Assembly (NCBI GenBank): GCA_014383445.1
Contig: JACNHV010000150.1
Span: 1 to 39,728, forward strand
Length of the DNA: 39,728 nucleotides
From: Candidatus Desulfobacula maris
GTDB lineage: Bacteria; Desulfobacterota; Desulfobacteria; Desulfobacterales; Desulfobacteraceae
Reading direction: 5' to 3'
Positions 30,318-37,987 of the stretch are shown here, piece by piece; position 1 is the stretch's first letter, and the number at the start of each line of letters is the position of its first letter. Position numbers and translations under genes: made by a program. The notes beneath the pieces were generated by a model. The model worked only from the letters and a program-made list of their open reading frames with translations, did no database searches and was not told where the DNA came from.

Positions 30318-31691
30318 ATGATTGAAAGAAAAACTGGGACGGGAAAACAAATTAGTATTGAAGAACAAATTGAAAAGAAAATTGCAGATGCCTATAAGGA
30401 AAAGTTTCCAGTTTCCAAAGAGCATCATGAACGACTGATCAATTATATTCCCGGTGGTGCAACCAGAAGCCTGAGTTATTTTAAACCCTATCCCATTCAT
30501 ATTGATTATGGACAGGGTGCATACGTCTATACCCATGAAGGTCATAAACTTTTTGATGTAACCAATGCCTATGGTGCCATTGTCCATGGCCATGGGGACC
30601 TGGATGTTGTCAAGGCTGTTTCTCAAGGCATTGCAAGAGGCTCCCAGTACTCTACCCCCACAAAGGGGCAGTATAAACTGGCAAAGCTCTTATGTGAAAG
30701 GATACCCGGGTTTGACAGGGTCAGGTTTGTAAATTCAGGGACAGAAGCCACATTGTTTGCTTTAAGGACTGCAAGGGCTTACACGGGGAAAGACAAGATC
30801 CTGAAAATGACTGGCGGGTTTCATGGAACCCATGATTGCGTGGCAGCATCCACAAAAAAGAATGTGATTACTGCAGGGATTCCCAAAGGTATGACCCAGG
30901 ACATGCTGGAAGTGCCATTTAATGATTTTAATGCCCTTGAACGAGCAGTAAAGGAAAATGCTGACCATTTGGCTGCTGTCATAATGGAGCCCTTTCTTGG
31001 GGCTGGCGGTGTTGTGCTGCCAAAGCCTAAGTATCTTGAGCATGTACGGAAAGTGACATCTGATAATAATGTTCTGCTGATTTTTGATGAGATTTTTTCT
31101 TACAGGGTCCATACAGGAGGGTGCCAGACGCTTTATGGTGTTATTCCTGATCTGACAACGGTTGGAAAGGTTGTGGGAGGCGGGCTTCCAATTGGTGTGT
31201 TTGGCGGCAAGAAAGAAATCATGAATATTTTTTGCCATGAAAACACGGACAGGCCATTATACCATTCCGGAACATTTAACGGGTATGAAACAGTTATGCA
31301 GGCAGGATATGCAGCCTTGTCCAAATATGATGAAAAAGCTGTAACCTATATTAATAAACTGGGGGATCATTTCCAGAAAGGCATTTTGGAAAGTTTTAAA
31401 TCCAATGGATTAAATATCCAGTCCAACCAGATTGGATCGTTGCTGAATCTGCATTTTGTCAATGAACCAATAACAACGGCAGAGCAGGTCTTAAAATCAG
31501 AAGAACAGCTTCACACGCTGATGCACCTGTCCTTACTGAACAAAGGATTTTTTACAATTCCAAGGGGGTTATTTATCCTGTCTACCATAATGACAGAACA
31601 GGAAATTGATCATCTGGTCAATAAAATAGATGAAACATTAAAAGAATTGTTGCCATTGATTAAAGAAAAATATAACCATTTATTATTGTAA
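30318..31691 (+). CDS. Class III aminotransferase, beta-phenylalanine aminotransferase-like
   Basis: A PLP enzyme of 457 residues in the glutamate-1-semialdehyde aminomutase branch. FVNSGTEATLFALRTARAYTG holds the phosphate loop (Ser140-Gly141-Thr142), Asp257 is in LIFDEIF, and the PLP lysine is Lys284 in TTVGKVVGGG. HSGTFNG supplies the second-subunit Thr319. From memory it follows the Variovorax beta-phenylalanine aminotransferase closely, including the N-terminal ATRSLSYFKPYPIHI, whose Arg50 aligns with the substrate-carboxylate Arg41 of that enzyme, and the C-terminal IPRGLFILSTIMT. Predicted reaction: 3-amino-3-arylpropanoate + 2-oxoacid -> 3-oxo-3-arylpropanoate. I chose ATG 30318 (AAGGA 7 bp upstream); the frame extends back to 30165 only as overlap with the aminomutase gene, which ends 10 bp before. 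Confidence 0.85.
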   Translation: MIERKTGTGKQISIEEQIEKKIADAYKEKFPVSKEHHERLINYIPGGATRSLSYFKPYPIHIDYGQGAYVYTHEGHKLFDVTNAYGAIVHGHGDLDVVKAVSQGIARGSQYSTPTKGQYKLAKLLCERIPGFDRVRFVNSGTEATLFALRTARAYTGKDKILKMTGGFHGTHDCVAASTKKNVITAGIPKGMTQDMLEVPFNDFNALERAVKENADHLAAVIMEPFLGAGGVVLPKPKYLEHVRKVTSDNNVLLIFDEIFSYRVHTGGCQTLYGVIPDLTTVGKVVGGGLPIGVFGGKKEIMNIFCHENTDRPLYHSGTFNGYETVMQAGYAALSKYDEKAVTYINKLGDHFQKGILESFKSNGLNIQSNQIGSLLNLHFVNEPITTAEQVLKSEEQLHTLMHLSLLNKGFFTIPRGLFILSTIMTEQEIDHLVNKIDETLKELLPLIKEKYNHLLL

Positions 31692-31729
31692 TGGGTTTAA
31701 CTTAACAAAATTCCAGTAAAAGGAAATAA

Positions 31730-32212
31730 ATGGTTCTGGATAAAATTGATAAACAGATTTTAAATACACTTCAAGAAAATGGAAAAACAACAAATTCCAG
31801 GTTGTCTAAGATTGTCGGGATCTCAGCTCCTGCAACCCTTGAAAGGGTAAAACGACTGGAGCTTGCAGGGGTGATTTCTCATTTTACAGCTGTAATTGAT
31901 CCTGAAAAAATCGGATTTACAATTATGGCCATGGTCAATATCAGCTTAAGCCTGAGTAGTCTTTCATCTGTGGCTGCCATAAAGGAAAAATTTGCTGAGC
32001 TGGATGAAGTCATTCAATGCTACCAGATTGCCGGTGCAAATGACTTTATCTTAAAGGTGATTGCAAAAGATATTAAAGCTTATGGACAGTTTATGAACAT
32101 GAAGCTTACCCAGATAGAAGGTATTCAGGTCATTAAATCTTCTTTTGTGATTGATAATGTCAAGGATAAGAAAATGTTTGTCCTTGATTTGGATGAGGAA
32201 TATGTGGTGTAA
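31730..32212 (+). CDS. Lrp/AsnC-family transcriptional regulator
   Basis: A 160-residue regulator with an N-terminal winged helix-turn-helix (LDKIDKQILNTLQENGKTTN, then LSKIVGISAPATLERVKRLE) and a C-terminal RAM/ACT-like ligand domain (AMVNISLSLSSLSSV, YQIAGANDFILKVIAKDI). Lrp family proteins usually sense an amino acid and act as octamers. Lying in the middle of the cluster on the same strand, 38 bp after the aminotransferase gene, it probably senses the amino acid substrate or product and controls the promoter near 28536. ATG 31730 is preceded by AAAAGGAAA. Activator or repressor role is unknown. Confidence 0.92.
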   Translation: MVLDKIDKQILNTLQENGKTTNSRLSKIVGISAPATLERVKRLELAGVISHFTAVIDPEKIGFTIMAMVNISLSLSSLSSVAAIKEKFAELDEVIQCYQIAGANDFILKVIAKDIKAYGQFMNMKLTQIEGIQVIKSSFVIDNVKDKKMFVLDLDEEYVV

Positions 32213-32249
32213 GAGATAATAAAATTTTTGTAACAGGAGAAATAAAAAA

Positions 32250-33185
32250 ATGGATAATAAAATAATCATCACAGCAGCCATTACCGGATCTGTTCATATA
32301 CCAACCATGAGTGATTACCTCCCCATAACTCCTGACCAGATTGTGGAGGATGCGGTAAAAGCCCATGAGGCAGGCGCTGCCATTGCCCATATCCATGTCA
32401 GAAATCCTGAAAACGGATTACCCGTATCAGATCCGGATCTTTTCATGGAAGTATGTTCAAAGATCAAAGCCAGATGTAATATGATATTGCTTCCCACCAC
32501 AGGCGGCGGCATGAATCAGACCACGGAAGAAAAATTGATTCCCATCAAGCAGTTAAGGCCTGAAATGTGTTCTTTTGATCCTGCACCCTTTAATTTTGGT
32601 ATTTTCCAGATTGCAGGCCGGTTTAAAGAATTTAAACATGAATGGGAAAAAGATTATCTTGAACTGTGTAAGAATGTCACCTTCAGACCAACCTTTAACG
32701 ATGATATGATCTATGGAAAGACTTTTCTTGAAATTGATACCAAACCAGAACTTGAAATTTATGAGCTGGGCCATGTTTCCTATGTCAAATGGCTGTTTGA
32801 AGAGAATCTTTTAAAATCACCGGCACATCTTCAATTTGTATTCGGTCCCATGGTGGGATGGATGACTCCTTCTGTCAAACACCTGGTGCTGATTTATGAT
32901 GAGGCAAAGGAAGTTCTTGGGGAAGAAAATTTTACCTGGTCAGTTGCCGCCGGCGGAAGATTCCAGATTCCCATCACCACAACGGCTATGGCAATGGGTG
33001 CACAGAATGTAAGAGTCGGACTTGAGGATTCAATTTATGCCGGCAAAGGCATTATGGCAAAAGCAAGTGCGGATCAGGTGGGTATGATAAAAAGGATTGC
33101 AAAGGAAATGAGCCTTGTGCCTGCAACATCAGATGAGGCAAGACAGATTCTTGGATTAAAAGGATTGGATAAAGTGAATTTTTGA
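32250..33185 (+). CDS. Beta-keto acid cleavage enzyme (BKACE, DUF849)
   Basis: A 311-residue zinc-dependent TIM-barrel enzyme. The family exchanges a beta-keto acid with acetyl-CoA to give acetoacetate and a new acyl-CoA; the prototype is Kce of lysine fermentation. Visible signature: IITAAITGSVHIPTMSDYLP at the N-terminus, zinc ligands His47 and His49 in AHIHVRNP, LPTTGGGMN, and Arg255, Glu259, Asp260 in VRVGLEDSIY. The position matching Kce Glu14, which I recall as contacting the substrate amino group, is Ser14 here, in line with an uncharged side chain. It is about 35 residues longer than Kce, with an insert near residues 110-165. With the preceding genes the predicted substrate is 3-oxo-3-phenylpropanoate, giving benzoyl-CoA. 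ATG follows CAGGAGAAA. Confidence 0.92.
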   Translation: MDNKIIITAAITGSVHIPTMSDYLPITPDQIVEDAVKAHEAGAAIAHIHVRNPENGLPVSDPDLFMEVCSKIKARCNMILLPTTGGGMNQTTEEKLIPIKQLRPEMCSFDPAPFNFGIFQIAGRFKEFKHEWEKDYLELCKNVTFRPTFNDDMIYGKTFLEIDTKPELEIYELGHVSYVKWLFEENLLKSPAHLQFVFGPMVGWMTPSVKHLVLIYDEAKEVLGEENFTWSVAAGGRFQIPITTTAMAMGAQNVRVGLEDSIYAGKGIMAKASADQVGMIKRIAKEMSLVPATSDEARQILGLKGLDKVNF

Positions 33186-33262
33186 GTAATGAGTTGTGAG
33201 ATGTGAGTAGTGAGAATATTACCCATATGTTTTTTCATTACCCACCACTCAACGTTCACTAC
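33183..33262. repeat. Inverted arrays of a TGAGTRR heptamer between BKACE and ligase genes
   Basis: Five heptamers of consensus TGAGTAG run along the + strand from the BKACE stop (TGA at 33183, 33190, 33197, 33204, 33211). On the minus strand, degenerate heptamers begin at 33258, 33251, 33244 and 33237. The two arrays face each other and can pair imperfectly (18 of 27 positions identical when the right arm is reverse-complemented), making a long weak hairpin with a loop near CCCATATGTTTTTT. It lies inside the presumed operon. Confidence 0.6.
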
Positions 33263-33299
33263 TTTTATATAATTAATTAAAAATTAAGGAGGGCCATCG

Positions 33300-34880
33300 T
33301 TGAATTATTCAGGTTATGCTTCAATTCATGCTCGGCACATTCCTGACAAGGTTTGCCTCATCGAACGAACCCCGGCAAAGGGTGAAAGACGAACCTTTAC
33401 CTGGCAGGAATTTAATGACGAGATTAATCGAACAGCGAATTTTTTGGCAAAAGAGCTGGGGGTTACACATGGAGATTTTGTCATGCACCTTCAGAAAGAT
33501 TCTTTGGAATGGCTTGTCACCTATTTTGCCATCATCCGTCTGGGGGCTGTGGTTGTACCCTTAAACTTCCGTTTTGAAAGTTCTGATATCCTGTATGCAG
33601 CCGAAGTTTGTAACCCGGATGTATTTATTATCGGGTCTGAATTTTTAGGGGTTGTCCAGCCTGCTCAAAAAGATCTTGCCACCATTAAAAGTTATATATG
33701 TGTCGGCAACGATGTTCCTGATGATATGATAGATTTTAAAAGAATCCAGGAATACCAGGATATTTCAAATGCACTGATGGAAGTTGACAGGGATCACGAC
33801 CTTGCCATGATGTTCACTTCAGGTACTACAGGCAAACCCAAACCTGTACTTCACACTCATTTTTCAATTAATAATACTGCCATTGGTAATGGAATGAGCT
33901 ATTTCGTTCAAAAGGATGATAATTATTTATTCTTTTTACCTTTATATCACAGTGGGACCATGTTTTTATGGGCACCCTTTTATGCCACTGGTGCGCAAGG
34001 AACCATTATAAGAGATTTCAGAGATCCCAAATGGATAATTGAAGCCATTGCCGAGGAAAAATGCACGGATGTACTGTTTGTGGTGCCCATTGGAATTGCT
34101 GTGCTAAATGCCATTGAAAAAGGGAATATTATTCTTTCTGATTATGACCTGTCTTCATGGAAATATATGGAGATAGGTGCTCAGCCAGTGCCATTTGACA
34201 TTATGAAGCTTCTTGTGGAAAAGCTGCCCTGTGCAGTATCAAATATCTATGGCATCACTGAGGGCGGCGGCGGCGGATTGTTCAACCTGTATCCGGAAGA
34301 TGTCCTTTCAAGACCCGGTTCCATTGGCAAACCAACCTTTGGTGTTGAAGCTAAAATTGTTGGTCCCACAGGCGATGAACTTTCCAATGATGAGGTTGGG
34401 GAGCTGATATTCAGGACACCGAGAATGATGCGGGAATACTATTCAAATCCTGAAAAAACCCAGGAAGCATTAAAAAATGGTTGGCTTTCCACCGGAGATT
34501 TACTAAAGAAAGATAAAGATGGATATTTTTATATTGTCGATCGAATGAAAGATATGGTCACCAGTGGCGGTGAAAATATCTTTCCCGTTGAAATTGAAGA
34601 TGCTTTGATGGATCATCCTGATATAGATGATATCGCATGTATCGGATATCCTGATGACAGACTTGTGGAGATCGTTCTTGCAGTGGTTCAAGTCAAAGAG
34701 GGAAGACAATTGAGCGAAGAAGATGTGATTGAATTTGCAAAATCAAAATTATCCCTTTATAAGGTACCGCGCAGGGTTATTTTTGATCAGGTCCCTAGAA
34801 ATCCCACAGGAAAGCTCATGAAACCTCAACTTCGGGAAAAATTTACCGGCAGAAAGGAGGCGTTTAAAAAACTGGATTAA
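33300..34880 (+). CDS. AMP-forming acyl-CoA ligase (class I adenylate-forming)
   Basis: A 526-residue ANL-superfamily ligase: acid + ATP + CoA -> acyl-CoA + AMP + PPi. The P-loop is TSGTTGKPKPV (residues 173-183); the usual GKPKG ends in Pro here. YGITEGGGGG at 317-326 has five glycines. STGD at 397-400, DRMKDMVTSGGENIFPVEIE at 414-433 and the catalytic Lys505 in NPTGKLMK complete the active site. Substrate is not readable. Candidates in context are acetoacetate released by BKACE, benzoate, or an imported aryl acid. TTG 33300 is the start, with AAGGAGGG 6-7 bp upstream. The gene is separated from BKACE by the heptamer arrays. Confidence 0.88.
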   Translation: MNYSGYASIHARHIPDKVCLIERTPAKGERRTFTWQEFNDEINRTANFLAKELGVTHGDFVMHLQKDSLEWLVTYFAIIRLGAVVVPLNFRFESSDILYAAEVCNPDVFIIGSEFLGVVQPAQKDLATIKSYICVGNDVPDDMIDFKRIQEYQDISNALMEVDRDHDLAMMFTSGTTGKPKPVLHTHFSINNTAIGNGMSYFVQKDDNYLFFLPLYHSGTMFLWAPFYATGAQGTIIRDFRDPKWIIEAIAEEKCTDVLFVVPIGIAVLNAIEKGNIILSDYDLSSWKYMEIGAQPVPFDIMKLLVEKLPCAVSNIYGITEGGGGGLFNLYPEDVLSRPGSIGKPTFGVEAKIVGPTGDELSNDEVGELIFRTPRMMREYYSNPEKTQEALKNGWLSTGDLLKKDKDGYFYIVDRMKDMVTSGGENIFPVEIEDALMDHPDIDDIACIGYPDDRLVEIVLAVVQVKEGRQLSEEDVIEFAKSKLSLYKVPRRVIFDQVPRNPTGKLMKPQLREKFTGRKEAFKKLD

Positions 34881-34935
34881 ATAAAATTTCCCATTGAGGT
34901 TGACTTTTCGTTGAATTATAACGTAGGTTATGGGT

Positions 34936-35020
34936 CCACTGAGTGGTACTTGGGCAATTGAGCACGACGATATTGTTTAGTAAGTTTTAACAGAGATTGC
35001 TTAAAAAGAATCTCATTTTT
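34936..35020 (+). promoter_or_regulatory. Possible operator and weak hairpin in the ligase-dctP spacer
   Basis: The 169-bp spacer before dctP contains the odd-centred palindrome CCACTGAGTGG (34936-34946), which could be a regulator site, and a hairpin GAGATT-N10-AATCTC (34993-35014) followed by ATTTTT. The hairpin could be a weak attenuator or partial terminator that sets transporter versus enzyme expression. No convincing promoter was found here. Confidence 0.3.
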
Positions 35021-35049
35021 ACATAATCATAAATTTAGGAGGGTGTTCC

Positions 35050-36081
35050 ATGAAAAAATGTAAAGTAGCTTTAACCATTAGCAGTATTTTTTTCTTAATG
35101 ACAATCCTATCATCCAGTGTAATGGCAAAACAGTTAAACTTCTCTTCCTGGCTGCCGCCGGGGCATCCCATTGTTGCAGATATGATGCTCCCCTGGATGG
35201 AAAATGTTAAAAAAGCAACAGGCGGAAGGGTTGATATCACGCTTCTGGCAAAAGGACTGGGCCATCCAAAATCTTACTTTGATATTGTAAAAAACGGTAT
35301 GGCTGATGCCGGCTATACATGTAACGCTTATTCACCAGGTCGGTTTACATTGTCAGAAGGTGTGGAACTCCCCTTTCTAGGGAACAGCGCAGAGGCAAAT
35401 AGTGTAGCCTATTGGAGAACCTATAAAAAATATTTTGAAAAAGGCGATGAATATAAAGGCGTACAACTTCTTGGCGTTATGACCCATGGTCCGGGGCAGA
35501 TTCATAATTCGAAAAAAGTAGCTCAGTCTATTGCTGACCTTAAAGGCATGAAGTTCAGGGTGCCCGGCGGGATTGCAGCACAAGTTGCCGCAAGTCTGGG
35601 CATTGTTGGAATTCAAAAGCCGGCCAGCCAGGCTTATGAACTTCTATCCCGTGGTGTTGCAGATGGCGTTGTTCTTCCGCTGGAATCAATCAAATCTTTT
35701 AAAATTACCAAAGTGGTTCCATACACCACATTGGTACCGGACGGGCTTTATAATGTTTCTTTTTATCTGGTTATGAACCAAGATACTTTTAATAGTTTCT
35801 CTCCAGCAGATCAAAAAGCAGTTATGGCAGTATCTGGTGAAGCATTTGCAAAACTTGCAGGTAGAGCATGGGATGCAGCAGATCGAGTCGGTCTGGCAGA
35901 CATGAAAGCAAATGGCAATTCTGTTGAAACTGCCTCAAAAGCATTTATCGCAGAAATTAAGGAAGCAACAAAACATTTAGAGGAAGACTGGGTAAAAAAA
36001 GCAAATGAGAAAGGTGTTGACGGCGCTGCAGCATTAAAATTTTTCCGTGGCCAAGTAGCAAATTATGACGTTATTAACTAA
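35050..36081 (+). CDS. dctP: TRAP transporter substrate-binding protein (DctP family)
   Basis: A 343-residue periplasmic solute receptor for a tripartite ATP-independent transporter. The signal peptide ends in SSVMA-KQL (cleavage after residue 26). The mature part begins with the family-like LNFSSWLPPGHPIVADM. Arg170 in GMKFRVPGG is the conserved arginine that clamps the ligand carboxylate in DctP proteins. Thus the ligand is probably an organic or amino acid with a carboxylate, in keeping with the cluster's aromatic amino acid or aryl acid theme. A strong ribosome-binding site (AGGAGGG) precedes ATG 35050. It overlaps dctQ by 17 bp. Confidence 0.93.
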   Translation: MKKCKVALTISSIFFLMTILSSSVMAKQLNFSSWLPPGHPIVADMMLPWMENVKKATGGRVDITLLAKGLGHPKSYFDIVKNGMADAGYTCNAYSPGRFTLSEGVELPFLGNSAEANSVAYWRTYKKYFEKGDEYKGVQLLGVMTHGPGQIHNSKKVAQSIADLKGMKFRVPGGIAAQVAASLGIVGIQKPASQAYELLSRGVADGVVLPLESIKSFKITKVVPYTTLVPDGLYNVSFYLVMNQDTFNSFSPADQKAVMAVSGEAFAKLAGRAWDAADRVGLADMKANGNSVETASKAFIAEIKEATKHLEEDWVKKANEKGVDGAAALKFFRGQVANYDVIN

Positions 36082-36577
36082 AAGTAACACTCAAGCCGGT
36101 GCGTGGAATTTATGCTTAAATTTTCTGCATCGGCTTTTCGAACCTTTGGTATCAATTGCATTGTTTTTCATGATGGCATTAACTTTTTTTGATGTCATCG
36201 GGCGGTATATTTTTAACTCGCCCATTATCGGTGCACTTGAATTAACTGAGTTTTCAATGGCCATTGTAATTTTTTTGGGCCTGGTTCTTCTGACTTCTCA
36301 AGAAGGCCATGTGACAGTTGATTTGATTGATAACTTTGTGCCTGATAAAATTAAACCCATTCAAAACATTATCATTAATCTGATTAATTTAGCTGTCCTG
36401 ATTGTTATCAGCTGGCAGTTGTGGATAAAAGCAGGAGATGCTGCCGAGTATGGGGATAGGACTGAGTATTTGTATATGCCGCTGTCACCATTGATTTTTT
36501 TCATGTCAATTATGACAGGTGTAGCCGGTCTGATTTTGTTATTTATTATGATCAATTCGTTAAAAATGGAAAAATAG
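36065..36577 (+). CDS. dctQ: TRAP transporter small membrane subunit (DctQ family)
   Basis: A 170-residue protein with four membrane segments: LVSIALFFMMALTFFDVIGR (a DctQ hallmark), FSMAIVIFLGLVLLT, IIINLINLAVLIVISW and FFMSIMTGVAGLILLFIMI. It pairs with the large DctM subunit. EGHVTVDLID after TM2 is typical of the family. ATG 36065 lies inside the end of dctP and the stop is 4 bp before dctM, so the three are translationally linked. Confidence 0.92.
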   Translation: MTLLTKSNTQAGAWNLCLNFLHRLFEPLVSIALFFMMALTFFDVIGRYIFNSPIIGALELTEFSMAIVIFLGLVLLTSQEGHVTVDLIDNFVPDKIKPIQNIIINLINLAVLIVISWQLWIKAGDAAEYGDRTEYLYMPLSPLIFFMSIMTGVAGLILLFIMINSLKMEK

Positions 36578-36581
36578 GTTT

Positions 36582-37874
36582 ATGGAAGCATCTTTAATTG
36601 GATTTGCATTTCTTCTCATTTTGATTCTTGCAAAAGTCCCCATTCCTATGGCTATGGCAGTGGTTGGGTTTGTAGGATTTGGAGAGGCTATCAACTACCA
36701 CGCAGCCCTTAGTATGGTCTCTACGGTCGCCTCTGAAGAAGGAATGAATTATAGCTTGTCCGTAGTACCACTTTTTATTTTAATGGGTAATTTTGTGACG
36801 CAGTCCGGACTTTCGCATGAGCTTTATAAGTCTTCCTATGCCTTTTTCGGGCATAGGAAGGGCGGACTAGCCATGGCAACAATCGTAGCTTGCGGCGGGT
36901 TCAGCGCAGTATGTGGCAGTTCTTTAGCGACCGCAGCGACCATGAGTAAGGTCGCCATGCCATCCATGCGTAAATTTGGCTATGCCGACAGCCTGGCAAC
37001 GGGTTCTATTGCTGCAGGAGGAACACTTGGTATCCTTATTCCTCCGAGTGTTATCCTAGTCCTTTACGGGATAATGACTGAAAGTGATATTGGACAACTA
37101 TTTGCTGCCGGTATTTTGCCGGGTCTTCTCGGAATTATCTGCTACTTAGGCGCTGTTGCTGTTGCAACAAGCATTAATCCGAAAATTGGTCCCAGAGGTG
37201 AGCTGGTCGCGTGGCCTGACAGATTCAGAAGCCTTAAAGGGGTGTGGGGCGTGTTGTTGTTGTTCTTTATTGTCATGGGCGGCATTTACGCCGGGATTTT
37301 TACACCCACCGAAGCTGCGGGTATTGGGGCAACTGGTGCTTTCTTGTTTACCCTGTTTCGTAAAAAACTTACCCTGGAAATATTAAAGAAGGTTTTAGTT
37401 GATTCAGCAAGTACAACAGCCATGATCTTTTTTTTGTTGATGGGTTCATTTATTTTTGCCAACTTTGTCAATGTGGTTGGAATGCCCGATGCTTTAGCAG
37501 AATTTGTATTGGGTTGGGATGTTTCACCTTTTGTTGTTGTGCTCATTCTTATGCTCGTCTATATTGTCTTGGGCTGCATTTTGGAAAGTATGTCAATGAT
37601 TGTTTTAACAGTTCCTGTTTTTTATCCCATGATGCAGGCACTTGGCTTTGATCTCATCTGGTTCGGTATTGTAGTGGTGGTTGTTACTGAAATAAGTTTG
37701 ATTACTCCACCTGTTGGATTAAACGTGTTTGTGCTGAAGGCTGTATTGCCTGATGTAAAAGTCGGCACCATCTTTAAAGGGGTAACACCTTTCTGGATAG
37801 CTGATATTATTCGTTTAACACTTATTGTATTTTTTCCAGCGATTTCACTATTTCTGGTCAGGCTGATGGGTTGA
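36582..37874 (+). CDS. dctM: TRAP transporter large permease subunit (DctM family)
   Basis: A 430-residue, roughly 12-segment sodium-coupled permease. It carries the DctM hallmarks PLFILMGNFVTQSGLSHELY, the helical-hairpin segment CGGFSAVCGSSLATAATMSK (Ser/Thr-rich, transport site), GSIAAGGTLGILIPPSVILV, and the second repeat YAGIFTPTEAAGIGA and ITPPVGLNVFVLK. The length is normal. It closes the operon and is followed by a strong terminator. Confidence 0.95.
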   Translation: MEASLIGFAFLLILILAKVPIPMAMAVVGFVGFGEAINYHAALSMVSTVASEEGMNYSLSVVPLFILMGNFVTQSGLSHELYKSSYAFFGHRKGGLAMATIVACGGFSAVCGSSLATAATMSKVAMPSMRKFGYADSLATGSIAAGGTLGILIPPSVILVLYGIMTESDIGQLFAAGILPGLLGIICYLGAVAVATSINPKIGPRGELVAWPDRFRSLKGVWGVLLLFFIVMGGIYAGIFTPTEAAGIGATGAFLFTLFRKKLTLEILKKVLVDSASTTAMIFFLLMGSFIFANFVNVVGMPDALAEFVLGWDVSPFVVVLILMLVYIVLGCILESMSMIVLTVPVFYPMMQALGFDLIWFGIVVVVVTEISLITPPVGLNVFVLKAVLPDVKVGTIFKGVTPFWIADIIRLTLIVFFPAISLFLVRLMG

Positions 37875-37910
37875 AGTCAGTTAAAATTTTTGGCAATCGT
37901 TTTACAATAA

Positions 37911-37958
37911 AAGCCGGAATTTAAAGAGATGCTCTCTTTAAATCCCGGCTTCTTTTTT
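37911..37958 (+). terminator. Strong intrinsic terminator after dctM
   Basis: AAGCCGG (37911-37917) pairs with CCGGCTT (37945-37951), with an inner TTTAAAGAGA / TCTCTTTAAA stem and a small loop, followed by CTTTTTT. It marks the end of the accessory cluster. The reverse strand also ends the stem in TTTTA, so it may serve the convergent receiver-domain gene as well. Confidence 0.92.
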
Positions 37959-37987
37959 ATGGGTTAGCCAGATAGATATATTGTTGA

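Noticed and set aside
30318-31691. Glutamate-1-semialdehyde 2,1-aminomutase (HemL)
   Set aside because: Same broad family, but no haem genes are nearby, and the N- and C-terminal segments look like beta-phenylalanine aminotransferase.
33183-33262. CRISPR array
   Set aside because: The units are 7 bp with no spacers; there are no cas genes.
34900-34922. TTGACT...TATAAC as a promoter for dctP
   Set aside because: The spacing is only 11 bp, too short for sigma-70.
34944-34966. Sigma-54 (-24/-12) promoter in the ligase-dctP spacer
   Set aside because: The GG and GC dinucleotides are not at the required spacing.
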